Shown here one piece after another: positions 35,312 to 44,304 of a stretch of 64,000 bases of DNA; position 1 is the stretch's first letter; each line of letters begins with the position of its first letter. The position numbers were made by a program, and so were the translations under genes. Origin of the DNA: an uncultured Eubacteriales bacterium (lineage in GTDB: Bacteria; Bacillota; Clostridia; Oscillospirales; CAG-272); the NCBI GenBank assembly GCA_934486825.1, contig CAKSQF010000001.1, positions 80,767-144,766 of the forward strand. Direction: 5' to 3'. The notes beneath the pieces are model-generated. The model worked only from the letters and a program-made list of their open reading frames with translations, was not told the origin of the DNA and ran no database searches.

Positions 35312-37705
35312 TTATTCAAGCTCGCATACGGTCACACCGAGATCACCCTCGCCGAATGTGCCGAGCCGGTAGCTTTTGATGCGTTTGTCGCCTTTGAGAA
35401 AATTCCAGAGCTGTTTTTTCAGCGCTCCGGTTCCTTTTCCGTGAATCAGTCTGACCGAATGTACTCCGGCGAGTGATGCACTGTCGAGGTATTTATCGAC
35501 CGCCGCCCACGCGTCCTCTCCGTTCATTCCCCTGAGATCGATCTCGGACGAGAAATCCTTTGTAACAGATACCCCGAGCTTTGCAACCGGACGCTTTTTG
35601 CCGCTTTTGTCGGTGAAGGTGAGATCATCGTCTTCGATAAGCATCAGGTTGTCTTCTCTGACTTTTGTGGTCATAAGTCCCGCATGTACGGTCACATTTC
35701 CTTTTTTGTCGGCAGGAGACTGAACGGTTCCTTTTGCTCCGAGACTTATTATCATAACGCTGTCTCCTTTTTTGACAGGGCGGGGAAGCTTGTAGTTTTC
35801 GGGTGCATGGCTCACTATCGGGTCGATTTTGCTCTCGCCGTCGCGGATTGCCTTTTTCATGTTGCGTCTGGCTTCATCCATGGTTTTTGCAAAGTTTTCG
35901 CTGTCCTTTGCTTTTTTCGCACGGTCAAGCTCTGCCATTACAAAGTCGGAGGTTGCACGCGCACTTTCGATTATGCGGGTCGCCTGCTCGTTGGTGCTTT
36001 CGCGAAGCTTTTCTGCTTTTGCAATCTTTTCGCTCAGCTGGCGCTCTTCCTCAGCCCGTTTTTTCTCCCACTCGGCTTTTTCCTCCAGAATCTTTGCAAG
36101 ATTCTTTTCGGCTTCAAGACGGGTCCCTTCGAGCTTTTCGATAACATTTTCGAATTTTTTGTTTGACGGATCGACAAGTATCTCGGCGCGTCTGATTATT
36201 TCATCCGGCAGACCGATTTTCGAAGAGATTGCAAATGCATTAGATTTTCCGGGCGTGCCTATAATCAGTCTGTATGTCGGCGCAAGCGTGTTTACGTCAA
36301 ATTCACACGCCGCATTGCATACGCCGTCGGTCTCAAGAGCATATATCTTCATCTCACTGTAATGTGTGGTTATGGCTGTAAATGCTCCTGTTTGCCGTAT
36401 CTTTTCGGTGATGGCAACGGCAAGCGCCGCTCCTTCTACCGGATCGGTGCCGGCGCCAAGCTCGTCGATAAGAACCAGCGAATGGCTGTCGGCGGATGCA
36501 AGGATGTGAACTATGTTCGTCATATGCGCCGAAAAAGTCGAAAGCGACTGCTCGATCGACTGCTCGTCGCCGATATCGGCAAGGATTTTGTCAAATATCC
36601 GCAGCTTCGAATCTTCGCCTGCCGGGATGTGAAGACCCGACTGTGCCATAAGTGTGAAAAGACCGAGGGTTTTGAGCGAAACGGTCTTTCCGCCCGTGTT
36701 CGGTCCGGTAATTATAAGCGTGTCAAAATCTTTGCCGAGCATGATGTCAATGGGAACCGTTTTTTTGCCGACTATGAGCGGGTGGCGGGCGGCTTTTATG
36801 TCAATGATCCCGTCTTTGGATATATCGGGTTCGTTGCCCTTCATACGCCATGAAAGCTCGGCACGGGCAAAGATGTATGCAAGTATTGTGATATTGCGGT
36901 AATTGAGATCCGTGCAGTGACCGAAATCGGCAACAGCCGCCGAAAGCGTGTAGAGAATCTTTTCGATTTCCTTTTTTTCCTCAAGCTCAAGCCTGCGCAG
37001 TTCGTTGTTGGCTTCAACTACCGCAAGAGGTTCAATGAACAGAGTGGCACCGGTTGCCGAGGTGTCATGGACAAGTCCCTTTATCTCCCCCTTGTGCTCC
37101 GCTTTTACCGGTATAACGTATCTGCCCTCACGTATCGTTACAAGGTTGTCCTGTAAATATTTTGTCGTGTTCTCGGCGGTTATATACCGTTGAAGGGTGT
37201 CTCTGATGCGGTTGTTCGTGATCCTTATCGATCTTCTTATGTCGGAAAGCTTTGTCGATGCATCGTCCGAGATCGAGTCTGCGGATATAATGCAACGGCG
37301 GATCTCGCGTTCAAGTGCGGGATTTGCGACAAGTCTTGCAAAAATCTCTCCAAGTGAGCCGAGCTTTGCGTTTTTGATACCCGCATATGAAATCAGCGAG
37401 GAGGTAGACGATAAAAGCGAGGCAACGTCAAGAAGCTCGGCAGGGGAGAGCATCGCCCCTTTTTCCGCACGCTCAACGATATCTGTTATATCGGGCGCAG
37501 AGCCGAACGGCGGATTGCCGTTCTGTGCAAGCAGGAACTTGGCGTCGGTCGTTTCGGTAAGTGATTTTTTTATGTGAACCGGATCGGAATCGGGAGATGC
37601 GGCAAGTGCAAGCTCTTTGGCTCCTGCCGTGAGTGCACATTCGGCAAGCATTTCACGTATTTTCCGGAAATCAAGTGTTATTATCGCTTTGTTGAATTCG
37701 GTCAA
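35312..37705 (-). CDS. mutS2: MutS2 (Smr-domain ATPase)
   Basis: 797 residues. A MutS core with clamp, Walker A TGPNTGGKTVSLKTLG, VLADIGDEQSIEQSLSTFSA, Walker B LVLIDELGAGTDPVEGAAL, a long coiled coil (about 515-620), a KOW-like segment and the C-terminal Smr nuclease domain (EIDLRGMNGEDAWAAVDKYL, RLIHGKGTGALK). It lacks the mismatch-recognition domain of MutS. The family suppresses recombination in some bacteria and, in Bacillus, splits collided ribosomes. It follows recO after 38 bases. The Smr metal-site motif is IDLRG instead of the common LDLHG. Confidence 0.96.
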   Translation of the reverse strand: MTEFNKAIITLDFRKIREMLAECALTAGAKELALAASPDSDPVHIKKSLTETTDAKFLLAQNGNPPFGSAPDITDIVERAEKGAMLSPAELLDVASLLSSTSSLISYAGIKNAKLGSLGEIFARLVANPALEREIRRCIISADSISDDASTKLSDIRRSIRITNNRIRDTLQRYITAENTTKYLQDNLVTIREGRYVIPVKAEHKGEIKGLVHDTSATGATLFIEPLAVVEANNELRRLELEEKKEIEKILYTLSAAVADFGHCTDLNYRNITILAYIFARAELSWRMKGNEPDISKDGIIDIKAARHPLIVGKKTVPIDIMLGKDFDTLIITGPNTGGKTVSLKTLGLFTLMAQSGLHIPAGEDSKLRIFDKILADIGDEQSIEQSLSTFSAHMTNIVHILASADSHSLVLIDELGAGTDPVEGAALAVAITEKIRQTGAFTAITTHYSEMKIYALETDGVCNAACEFDVNTLAPTYRLIIGTPGKSNAFAISSKIGLPDEIIRRAEILVDPSNKKFENVIEKLEGTRLEAEKNLAKILEEKAEWEKKRAEEERQLSEKIAKAEKLRESTNEQATRIIESARATSDFVMAELDRAKKAKDSENFAKTMDEARRNMKKAIRDGESKIDPIVSHAPENYKLPRPVKKGDSVMIISLGAKGTVQSPADKKGNVTVHAGLMTTKVREDNLMLIEDDDLTFTDKSGKKRPVAKLGVSVTKDFSSEIDLRGMNGEDAWAAVDKYLDSASLAGVHSVRLIHGKGTGALKKQLWNFLKGDKRIKSYRLGTFGEGDLGVTVCELE

Positions 37706-37743
37706 TTTGATGCTTCCTTTCGATAGTCTGTTATTTAATGCTT

Positions 37744-38508
37744 TTAAATGCGGATGCTTTTGTAAAATCCGAGAGTGTCAAAGCTACGTTCAAGATGTTC
37801 TATAAGATATTTCTCACATATCGGCGACAGCTCGGATTCAAGCTCGTCGTCGGTCGGAAATGCAAATATACGTTTGTCGGGCGCAACGCAGATATAGCGC
37901 ATCGTATCCAGAAGGATGTCGTCAAGAGCGGCAATGAGCGCTCCTTCCGAAGCACCGTTTCCGCTTGTCTGACATTCGTTGCAATATACCGTTCCGCCGT
38001 CGATGTCGAAAAAGTAACTGTCATCTTTTTTGCCGCAGCCGGCACAGCAGGTAAGGTCGGGTTTAAAACCGAGCAGACAGGCAAGCCTGAGTTCGAATAC
38101 CGCCTTTATAAGCGTCGCACTTTTCTTTTTCGTCGAAAGAAGGTAAAGACAGTTCAGCACAAGACTGAGTATGTCGCTCTGATCCTCTCCAGTAATAGTT
38201 ACCGTTGACGTGACATCCATGATGTACTGGGCAAGTGACAGTGAGACAAGATCCTCCCGCAGAGCATAGAAATCCTCTATCAGGGAAGCTTCTTTGATGT
38301 AAAAGCGGTCATTTTTCTCGCTGAGAACAAATTCGCAGAAGCAAAAAAGCTGTGATGTGTGAAGTCTGTGACTTTTTATGTTTCTGACGCCCTTTCCGCT
38401 GACCGATAATTTTCCTTCCTCCGGAGTCAGAAGGGTTATTATGCGATCGGATTCTCCGACGTCAATTACTTTTACGACAAGCCCTTTTGTAATTATATCT
38501 TTTCCCAT
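37744..38508 (-). CDS. recO: DNA repair protein RecO
   Basis: Loads RecA on SSB-coated single strands together with RecR. 254 residues: an N-terminal OB fold (TKGLVVKVIDVGESDRIITL, EGKLSVSGKGVRNIKSHRL), then a helical domain with a four-cysteine zinc site (CCAGCGKK and YCNECQ). Full length. Located between era and mutS2, the usual place in Bacillota. Confidence 0.94.
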   Translation of the reverse strand: MGKDIITKGLVVKVIDVGESDRIITLLTPEEGKLSVSGKGVRNIKSHRLHTSQLFCFCEFVLSEKNDRFYIKEASLIEDFYALREDLVSLSLAQYIMDVTSTVTITGEDQSDILSLVLNCLYLLSTKKKSATLIKAVFELRLACLLGFKPDLTCCAGCGKKDDSYFFDIDGGTVYCNECQTSGNGASEGALIAALDDILLDTMRYICVAPDKRIFAFPTDDELESELSPICEKYLIEHLERSFDTLGFYKSIRI

Positions 38509-38541
38509 ATTGTACCGGTTTTAAAGATCTGCCCGGACAGA

Positions 38542-39432
38542 TCAGTCATCCTTCTTTCTGAATCCGAGGTCGTTTATAAGAAAATCGCTTTCACGCCAGT
38601 TTTCTTTTACCTTGACCCATACGTCAAGAAATACCTTTGTGCCGAAAAATTTTTCCATGTCCTCTCTGGCATAGCTGCTTATTTTCTTGAGCATTTCGCC
38701 GTTTTTGCCGATGATAATTCTCTTGTGAGATTCGCGTTCGCAATATATTTCGGCACGGATGCGCAAAAGATTTCCTTCTTCTTTGAATTCCTCAATCGAA
38801 ACCGCAGTCCCGTGAGGAATCTCGTTGTCGAGAAGTCTGAGAAGTTTTTCTCTTATCATCTCGGAAGCAATTACTCTTTCGGGTTGATCGGTAAGCTCGT
38901 CCTCGTCAAATATCCATTCACCCTCGTGCAGAAGCTTTTCCGCTTCGTCAAGCACGATCGATATTCCGTCCTCCTTTATCGCACTGATCGGTATGACGGA
39001 CGCAAAATCGGCGAGCGACGCATATGCCGATATGACTTGTCCGATGCGTTCAGGCTTTGACAGATCCGTTTTGTTCAGAACAAGTATTATCGGCAATGAA
39101 TCCTTTGCAAACCGTTGTATGAGCTTTTTTTCGACGTCTCCCGGGAGATAATCGGTGTCCGCAACAAGAATTGCGGCGTCAACATCGGCAAGTGCCGAAC
39201 CGATCTGCCTGTTCATGTAGTCTCCGAGCTTTGTCATAGATTTGTGCATGCCGGGAGTGTCGATAAATACAAACTGATTTTCGCCCTTTGTCAGTATACC
39301 GGTTATCCTTGTACGCGTGGTCTGCGGCTTTCTTGAAGTTATCGCTATTTTTTCTCCGAGCATTGCGTTGAGCAACGTCGATTTCCCGACATTCGGACGT
39401 CCGACTATTGCTATAAAACCTGTTTTTTTCAT
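38542..39432 (-). CDS. era: Ribosome-assembly GTPase Era
   Basis: Binds 16S rRNA near its 3' end during 30S maturation. 296 residues: G1 GRPNVGKSTLLNAMLG, the switch region SRKPQTTRTRITGI, G3 DTPGMHKS, G4 LNKTDL, then a C-terminal KH domain (REKLLRLLDNEIPHGTAVSI, RIIIGKNGEMLKKI, VFLDVWVKVKENWRES). Complete. It follows ybeY by 15 bases; YbeY and Era act on the same rRNA end. Confidence 0.97.
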   Translation of the reverse strand: MKKTGFIAIVGRPNVGKSTLLNAMLGEKIAITSRKPQTTRTRITGILTKGENQFVFIDTPGMHKSMTKLGDYMNRQIGSALADVDAAILVADTDYLPGDVEKKLIQRFAKDSLPIILVLNKTDLSKPERIGQVISAYASLADFASVIPISAIKEDGISIVLDEAEKLLHEGEWIFDEDELTDQPERVIASEMIREKLLRLLDNEIPHGTAVSIEEFKEEGNLLRIRAEIYCERESHKRIIIGKNGEMLKKISSYAREDMEKFFGTKVFLDVWVKVKENWRESDFLINDLGFRKKDD

Positions 39433-39447
39433 ATTAACAATCCTTTT

Positions 39448-39909
39448 TTATCTTGTGAGTTTCATTATCGTGAGTATTTTTTCCTGACGACCGAACATGT
39501 CAGCTTCGTCCTCCGGTGAGGTTTCATGGTCATAACCGAGCAGATGAAGTACCGAGTGTACCGTAAGAAAGGCTATTTCGCGTTCAAACGAATGTTGATA
39601 TTCATCAGCCTGTTCGTCCGCACGCTCCGCCGAAATGACAATGTCCCCGAGAATACAGTATTCGCCGTCATCAAAATCGTCGTCAAACATGGGGAATGAC
39701 AGCACGTCGGTTGCCCTGTCGATTCCTCTCTGCTCGTAATTTATGCGGTGAATCTCTTCGTTGTCAACAATCGTGACCGATACTTCACAGGAACGTGTGA
39801 AATTTTCATATTTCAGTGTGTTTCTGATTGCCGATCGTATGAGCTTTTTGATCTCGGGCGTTATTTCAATGATGTCCTGTCTGTCCGATATATATATCCT
39901 TAACTTCAT
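39448..39909 (-). CDS. ybeY: Endoribonuclease YbeY
   Basis: Single-strand RNase for 16S rRNA 3'-end maturation and ribosome quality control. 153 residues; zinc ligands in VHSVLHLLGYDHE (the H-x3-H-x5-H motif) and DVLSFPMFDD upstream. It begins directly at the phoH stop with no gap, so the two are coupled. Confidence 0.95.
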   Translation of the reverse strand: MKLRIYISDRQDIIEITPEIKKLIRSAIRNTLKYENFTRSCEVSVTIVDNEEIHRINYEQRGIDRATDVLSFPMFDDDFDDGEYCILGDIVISAERADEQADEYQHSFEREIAFLTVHSVLHLLGYDHETSPEDEADMFGRQEKILTIMKLTR

Positions 39910-40917
39910 TTATCTGACCTCTTTTTTTGCATGATAGCTTTTTTGCGCCCTTTTTTCGTTCTTTTCACGATCGTGTTTGTCGTATGCAAGAATGATTTTT
40001 TGTACGAGTCTGTGTCTGACAACGTCCCTGTCTGTCAGATACCGGATATCAATGTCATCGATGCCCTTCAGTATTGCAACCGCATCCGCAAGACCGCTTT
40101 TCTGTGAGTGCGGAAGGTCGGTCTGGGTCAGATCGCCGGTCACAACAGCCTTTGAGCCGAATCCGAGACGCGTAAGAAACATTTTCATTTGTTCCGGTGT
40201 GGTGTTTTGCGCTTCGTCAAGAATGATAAAGCTGTCATCAAGTGTGCGTCCTCTCATGTACGCGAGCGGCGCGATTTCGATTATGCCCTTTTCTGCAGCC
40301 CTCTGATAGCCGTCGGTACCCATAGTTTCGTACAGCGAATCGTAGAGCGGGCGCAGATAGGGATCGATCTTGCTTTGCAGATCGCCCGGCAGATACCCGA
40401 GCCGCTCCCCGGCTTCTACTGCCGGACGTGTAAGAATAATACGTGATACCTGTTTTTGCCGCAGGGCGGAGACTGCCGCCGCAACCGCGAGAAATGTTTT
40501 TCCCGTACCTGCGGGTCCGATTCCGAGAACGACGGTGTTTTTTCTTATTGCCTCTATATATTTCTTTTGACCGATCGTTTTTGCACGTATCGGCGTTCCC
40601 TTCGGGGTAATCAGTACAAGATCGCGGTCAAAGTTTTCAAGCTGATCGCCGTTTCCGTCTTCGTACATATTGATCGCATAAATGACCTTCTGTTCGTCGA
40701 TCTGCTCTCCGATCGTCGCAAGCTTTTTCAGATACTGTATGACAGAGTAGGCTTTTTCGAGACTGCTCTCTTCGGTTCCGCTTATCGTCAGTGTTGTGCC
40801 TCTGTATGTGATACTGACGCCGAGCCGCTCTTCTATCGTCTCAAAATTTTTATCATAGCTTCCGCTTATTGCAAGAAAAGCGTCCGCATTTTCCACCGAA
40901 ATGATTTTTTCGCTCAT
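39910..40917 (-). CDS. PhoH family ATPase (YbeZ-like)
   Basis: 335 residues. N-terminal KH-like region, then the ATPase core with GIGPAGTGKTFLAVAAAVSA (Walker A), IILTRPAVEAGERLGYLPGD and FIILDEAQNTTPEQMKMFLT (Walker B). PhoH/YbeZ proteins pair with YbeY and have RNA-helicase-like features. The gene overlaps yqfD by four bases and abuts ybeY, the standard sporulation-to-ribosome gene order of Clostridia and Bacilli. Confidence 0.93.
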   Translation of the reverse strand: MSEKIISVENADAFLAISGSYDKNFETIEERLGVSITYRGTTLTISGTEESSLEKAYSVIQYLKKLATIGEQIDEQKVIYAINMYEDGNGDQLENFDRDLVLITPKGTPIRAKTIGQKKYIEAIRKNTVVLGIGPAGTGKTFLAVAAAVSALRQKQVSRIILTRPAVEAGERLGYLPGDLQSKIDPYLRPLYDSLYETMGTDGYQRAAEKGIIEIAPLAYMRGRTLDDSFIILDEAQNTTPEQMKMFLTRLGFGSKAVVTGDLTQTDLPHSQKSGLADAVAILKGIDDIDIRYLTDRDVVRHRLVQKIILAYDKHDREKNEKRAQKSYHAKKEVR

Positions 40918-42125
40918 GTCGTTCGTCCTTTTTCGTGTTCTTCTTTTTGTTCGCCCGATGCGGTAATCGGAACCTGTTCTGCTATGTCCTCTATGCAGTA
41001 GATTCTCCTGTGCAGTGTATATACCGCACCGTCGCAGGAGGCAGACTGCGTAACCGACAGCACCTCTGCATCCGGCATTTCGGACGAGATAAGGTCTGCC
41101 ATCCGCTTTTCCGCAAGCTTTTCCGCCTCTTTTTCATCGATTGAAAAATCCTTCATGACAGTTTCACGGTATTCGACGGTTACAAATCCGATCGGAAGCG
41201 CATGACCGAAGACCGTAAGCTTTTGCAGAGAAGTTTTTGCTTCCGAGCTTTCATACGGATCGGAGCGATCTCCGAAGAATGACAGCGTCCTTCCGAAGAA
41301 AAAAATGAAGCGGTATTTTGTCGCACGCCCGGTCGTAATCGGTTTTTCTCCGATAAGCGGTACGGTCTCGGTGTAGTTTTTTACGATCCGTGCATAGATG
41401 TGTGCGTCCGAGTGTTCAAGACGGTAAACCGATTCGTTTCTGCCCTGGTAAAAACCGCTGACAAGTACCTGCCCCTTGTGTACCGAATCTCCCGATGCAA
41501 CAACAGCCTGCCCCGAAAAAAGTTCGATGCTGTCGATGAATCCGTCATATTTTGCAATCAGATTTGTGGGGGATTTTTCGGCTTCCGGGTCGCTTTCGGT
41601 AAAATCTCTTACGACCACTTCCGCCTTTGTACCTATGATGTTTATGCTTATCCATGAAAGTGAACCGTCGGAAAGGAGATAATCGGTGCATATTTTGTTT
41701 ACGTCAAGTCGTCGGATCGGACTTCCGACCGAGAGCCCCTGCTTTTCAAGACCGTCAAGAATTGTTTCGGGAGCAACCGCTTTTCCGCCCGTGACATTTA
41801 TTTCCCATATAAACATTGAAGGAAAATAAAGCAGAAATACAAAAAGCGCGGCTCCTACGTAAATTCCCGCTCTTTTCCTGTAGCGCATGAGTATAAACGG
41901 TAATCCGAGCTTTTCTACCGACGTGATCCGAACTCCCGTGTCCGAAACAATCTTTCCGAATCCCGCAGAGGAAAGACTGATAACATCGATGGTCATGCTT
42001 TCGCCGTCAACGGATGCTGTCCCGAAGGCTTTGCCTGACAGCATAAGCTCTGTCAGCAGCTTTTCGGATTTCGGAAGCGTAAATCTGTAAAATCCGACAA
42101 GAAAGGCAAAAATGTGATAGAGCAT
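40914..42125 (-). CDS. yqfD: Sporulation protein YqfD
   Basis: 403 residues. Start at ATG 42125 with GGAGG seven bases upstream; a longer frame exists but lacks such a site. A short N-terminal part with VISLSSAGFGKIVSDTGVRI precedes one membrane segment (RKRAGIYVGAALFVFLLYFP) and a large extracytoplasmic portion with FIWEINVTGG, the YqfD family pattern. Made in sporulation and needed for normal spores in relatives; biochemical role unknown. It overlaps yqfC by one base. Confidence 0.9.
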   Translation of the reverse strand: MLYHIFAFLVGFYRFTLPKSEKLLTELMLSGKAFGTASVDGESMTIDVISLSSAGFGKIVSDTGVRITSVEKLGLPFILMRYRKRAGIYVGAALFVFLLYFPSMFIWEINVTGGKAVAPETILDGLEKQGLSVGSPIRRLDVNKICTDYLLSDGSLSWISINIIGTKAEVVVRDFTESDPEAEKSPTNLIAKYDGFIDSIELFSGQAVVASGDSVHKGQVLVSGFYQGRNESVYRLEHSDAHIYARIVKNYTETVPLIGEKPITTGRATKYRFIFFFGRTLSFFGDRSDPYESSEAKTSLQKLTVFGHALPIGFVTVEYRETVMKDFSIDEKEAEKLAEKRMADLISSEMPDAEVLSVTQSASCDGAVYTLHRRIYCIEDIAEQVPITASGEQKEEHEKGRTT

Positions 42126-42361
42126 CAGTCGTCCTCCACCGAAACCGAATTTATTACGCCCCTTACCGTGATCTCTTTCGGAAAGAATGATGAAAGAGTC
42201 AGGGCTTTTCCGCAAATGCAGAGGTTGCAATGCGGAAGGCGGACTATTATTCTGTTGCTTTCGTAGAGAATTACGCGCGCGCATCCGCATATCTGTGCCT
42301 CACGCCCGTTGTCAACCGTAAAAGAGTAATTATCGGACCTTGCGATATCTGCTTTATCCAT
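42125..42361 (-). CDS. yqfC: YqfC/YabP family sporulation protein
   Basis: 78 residues. FTVDNGREAQICGCARVILY, VRLPHCNLCICGKALTL and FPKEITVRGVINSVSV match the small beta-rich YabP/YqfC family. It is the first gene of the yqfC-yqfD-phoH-ybeY-era-recO-mutS2 run, and its stop shares a base with the yqfD start (TGATG). Only 52 bases separate it from the divergent ylbJ-like gene. Confidence 0.85.
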   Translation of the reverse strand: MDKADIARSDNYSFTVDNGREAQICGCARVILYESNRIIVRLPHCNLCICGKALTLSSFFPKEITVRGVINSVSVEDD

Positions 42362-42413
42362 TCATAAACCCCCGATACTTTTCGTATATTGAATCAAATA
42401 CAGTATATTCGGG

Positions 42414-43349
42414 GTGGTAAATATTCATACCGACATAAAGAGTCGCTTGCCGGGGTATCTGGTTGCGCTATTTACTCTGGCTGTTGCTTTTTTCGCCGTT
42501 TTCTTTCCGGACAGGTGCAGTCTGTCGGTAAGAGTCGGACTTGATCTTTTTTGCAAACGGCTGCTTCCCGCGCTTTTCCCTATGGCGGTTATAAGCGGCG
42601 TGTTCTGTAAAATGGGAAAGATACCCGGAATACCGACAAAAATTATCGCCCGCTTCGCAAGGATAAGCGAAAAATCCGCAGTGGCATTTGTGTTCGGCGC
42701 GGTAGCGGGATTTCCGATCGGTGCAATGCTCGTCGGCAGACTGTACAAAAACGGTGAGATCGATCGGGAGGAGGGAGAACGGATGCTCGGACTGTGTTCG
42801 GTCGCGTCGCCCGCCTTTCTTATATCGGCGGTCGGAATAAACATGTTCGGAAATATCGGGGTTGGAATTCTGCTCTATGGTGTACAGCTTGCGGTGACCG
42901 TCCTGCTGCTTTTTTTGACTGCGGGCAGAGTGAAGTGTCCCCGAAAAACAGAAGAAACCTGTAAAACAGCCTTGCCAACCGTCGGATGCCTCGTCGATGC
43001 GGTTGCACAGGCGGCAGTTTCGATGCTGTCCGTTGCCGCGTTTGTTACCTTTTTCTCGGTCGTTTGTAATATGCTCGGTGCTTTGCTTCCGGACGGAAAC
43101 AACCGGCTTAGGGCAATAACAGGCGGATTTCTTGAGATCGGGTGCGGAATGAACGAACTTTCGTGTTTCCCCGAAAAGACAGCTCTGCCTGCGGCGGCAC
43201 TCTTTGCGGGATGGTCCGGACTGTCGGTGCATATGCAGGTAATGTCGGTGAGCGGCGAGCTTTCCCTTAAGAGATATTTTCTTCAGAAGGTTATAATCGC
43301 AGCCGCCTGCTCACTGCTTGTTTTTTCTTTCTGTGCTTTTTTCTGTTGA
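42414..43349 (+). CDS. YlbJ/SpoVV-like sporulation membrane protein
   Basis: 311 residues, about eight membrane segments. Conserved features of the YlbJ family: GLDLFCKRLLPALFPMAVIS, FGAVAGFPIGAMLVGRLYKN, LCSVASPAFLISAVGINMFG, and FLEIGCGMNELS. In Bacillus this protein (SpoVV) moves dipicolinic acid across the outer forespore membrane. It is shorter than the ~400 residues of Bacillus YlbJ, as in many Clostridia. The start is uncertain: GTG 42414 lies within GGGGTGG and has no separate ribosome site. Confidence 0.82.
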   Translation: MVNIHTDIKSRLPGYLVALFTLAVAFFAVFFPDRCSLSVRVGLDLFCKRLLPALFPMAVISGVFCKMGKIPGIPTKIIARFARISEKSAVAFVFGAVAGFPIGAMLVGRLYKNGEIDREEGERMLGLCSVASPAFLISAVGINMFGNIGVGILLYGVQLAVTVLLLFLTAGRVKCPRKTEETCKTALPTVGCLVDAVAQAAVSMLSVAAFVTFFSVVCNMLGALLPDGNNRLRAITGGFLEIGCGMNELSCFPEKTALPAAALFAGWSGLSVHMQVMSVSGELSLKRYFLQKVIIAAACSLLVFSFCAFFC

Positions 43350-43399
43350 CAAAAAATGTCTGTCGTGATAAAATGTCCGAAAAAAGGATGTGAGTACAG

Positions 43400-44011
43400 A
43401 TGATAGAAACGGTAGTTTTCGATATGGGGAATGTGCTTCTCGGCTACGATCCGGACCTTTGTATAAAGAATTATACGGATGATGAAGATGAAAAGCGACT
43501 TCTGAAAAGGGAAGCGTTCGGCTCGGAGGAATGGAATAAGCTTGACTGCGGGCAGATCACATACGATGAGGCAATGGAAATATGGAAATCACGACTGCCC
43601 GGGAGGATGCACACAACGCTTGAGAAGGTCATTGAAAACTGGCACCTGTACCTGTATGAGATAACCGACATGACTGCGATCGTGAAAAGGCTCTCCGCCG
43701 CGGGAATCGGTACTTATCTGCTGACAAATGTAAGCGTAAGATTTGATGAAATAAAAAAGTCTTTCGGACTTGTCGGTGCTGTAATGGACGGATATATTGC
43801 ATCAGCCGAAAATAAAATGATGAAGCCGGATCCCCGTATATACGAGCTTTTGATAAACAAATACCGTATTGACAGATCAAAGGCTCTCTTTGTCGATGAC
43901 AGGGCGGAAAACGTAGAAGCCGCAGTTGATGTCGGGATGCCGGGATACCTGTTTGACGGTGACGCAAAAAAATTCGAAAGTTATCTGAATTCGCAGGGAC
44001 TTGTTTTTTAA
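43400..44011 (+). CDS. HAD-superfamily hydrolase
   Basis: 203 residues with the four HAD motifs: VVFDMGNVLLGYD (I, nucleophile Asp), LLTNVS (II), Lys in MMKPDPRIY (III) and ALFVDDRAENV (IV). The cap domain is helical, as in YihX/epoxide-hydrolase-N-like phosphatases. A phosphatase acting on a small metabolite is most likely. Its stop codon overlaps the stop of the convergent small membrane gene. Confidence 0.85.
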   Translation: MIETVVFDMGNVLLGYDPDLCIKNYTDDEDEKRLLKREAFGSEEWNKLDCGQITYDEAMEIWKSRLPGRMHTTLEKVIENWHLYLYEITDMTAIVKRLSAAGIGTYLLTNVSVRFDEIKKSFGLVGAVMDGYIASAENKMMKPDPRIYELLINKYRIDRSKALFVDDRAENVEAAVDVGMPGYLFDGDAKKFESYLNSQGLVF

Positions 44012-44277
44012 ATCGTCGCCGCAACAATGAGAAGTGCACATCCGGACATCTCAATCAGAAGAAAGATGAAAACGACAAGTATGACCCGCCTTATCAGCGT
44101 GCCGATGATCTTTATCGTTATGTTGTCCGGTATCGAATCGTCGTCGGAATAATCGCCGAGGTAGCTGTCGGAAAGTGAGTCGAGAAAGTCCTGCCTCGAT
44201 AAATAAATGATTATTGCCATTATTATTCCGCAGAGCATTATCGCACTGCCGATAATATACAGAATAACGGACAGCAT
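44008..44277 (-). CDS. Small two-helix membrane protein, unknown
   Basis: 89 residues from ATG 44277 (GGAGG eight bases upstream; a GTG at 44286 is too close). Two membrane segments: an N-terminal VILYIIGSAIMLCGIIMAII and a C-terminal segment around VILVVFIFLLIEMSGCALLI. Between them is an acidic loop rich in Asp and Ser. I do not recognise the family. The real ribosome site and clear topology support a true gene. It lies 27 bases behind the aminotransferase and may be co-transcribed. Confidence 0.65.
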   Translation of the reverse strand: MLSVILYIIGSAIMLCGIIMAIIIYLSRQDFLDSLSDSYLGDYSDDDSIPDNITIKIIGTLIRRVILVVFIFLLIEMSGCALLIVAATI

Positions 44278-44304
44278 CAGTGTCACCTCCCGACAGATTT
44301 ATCG

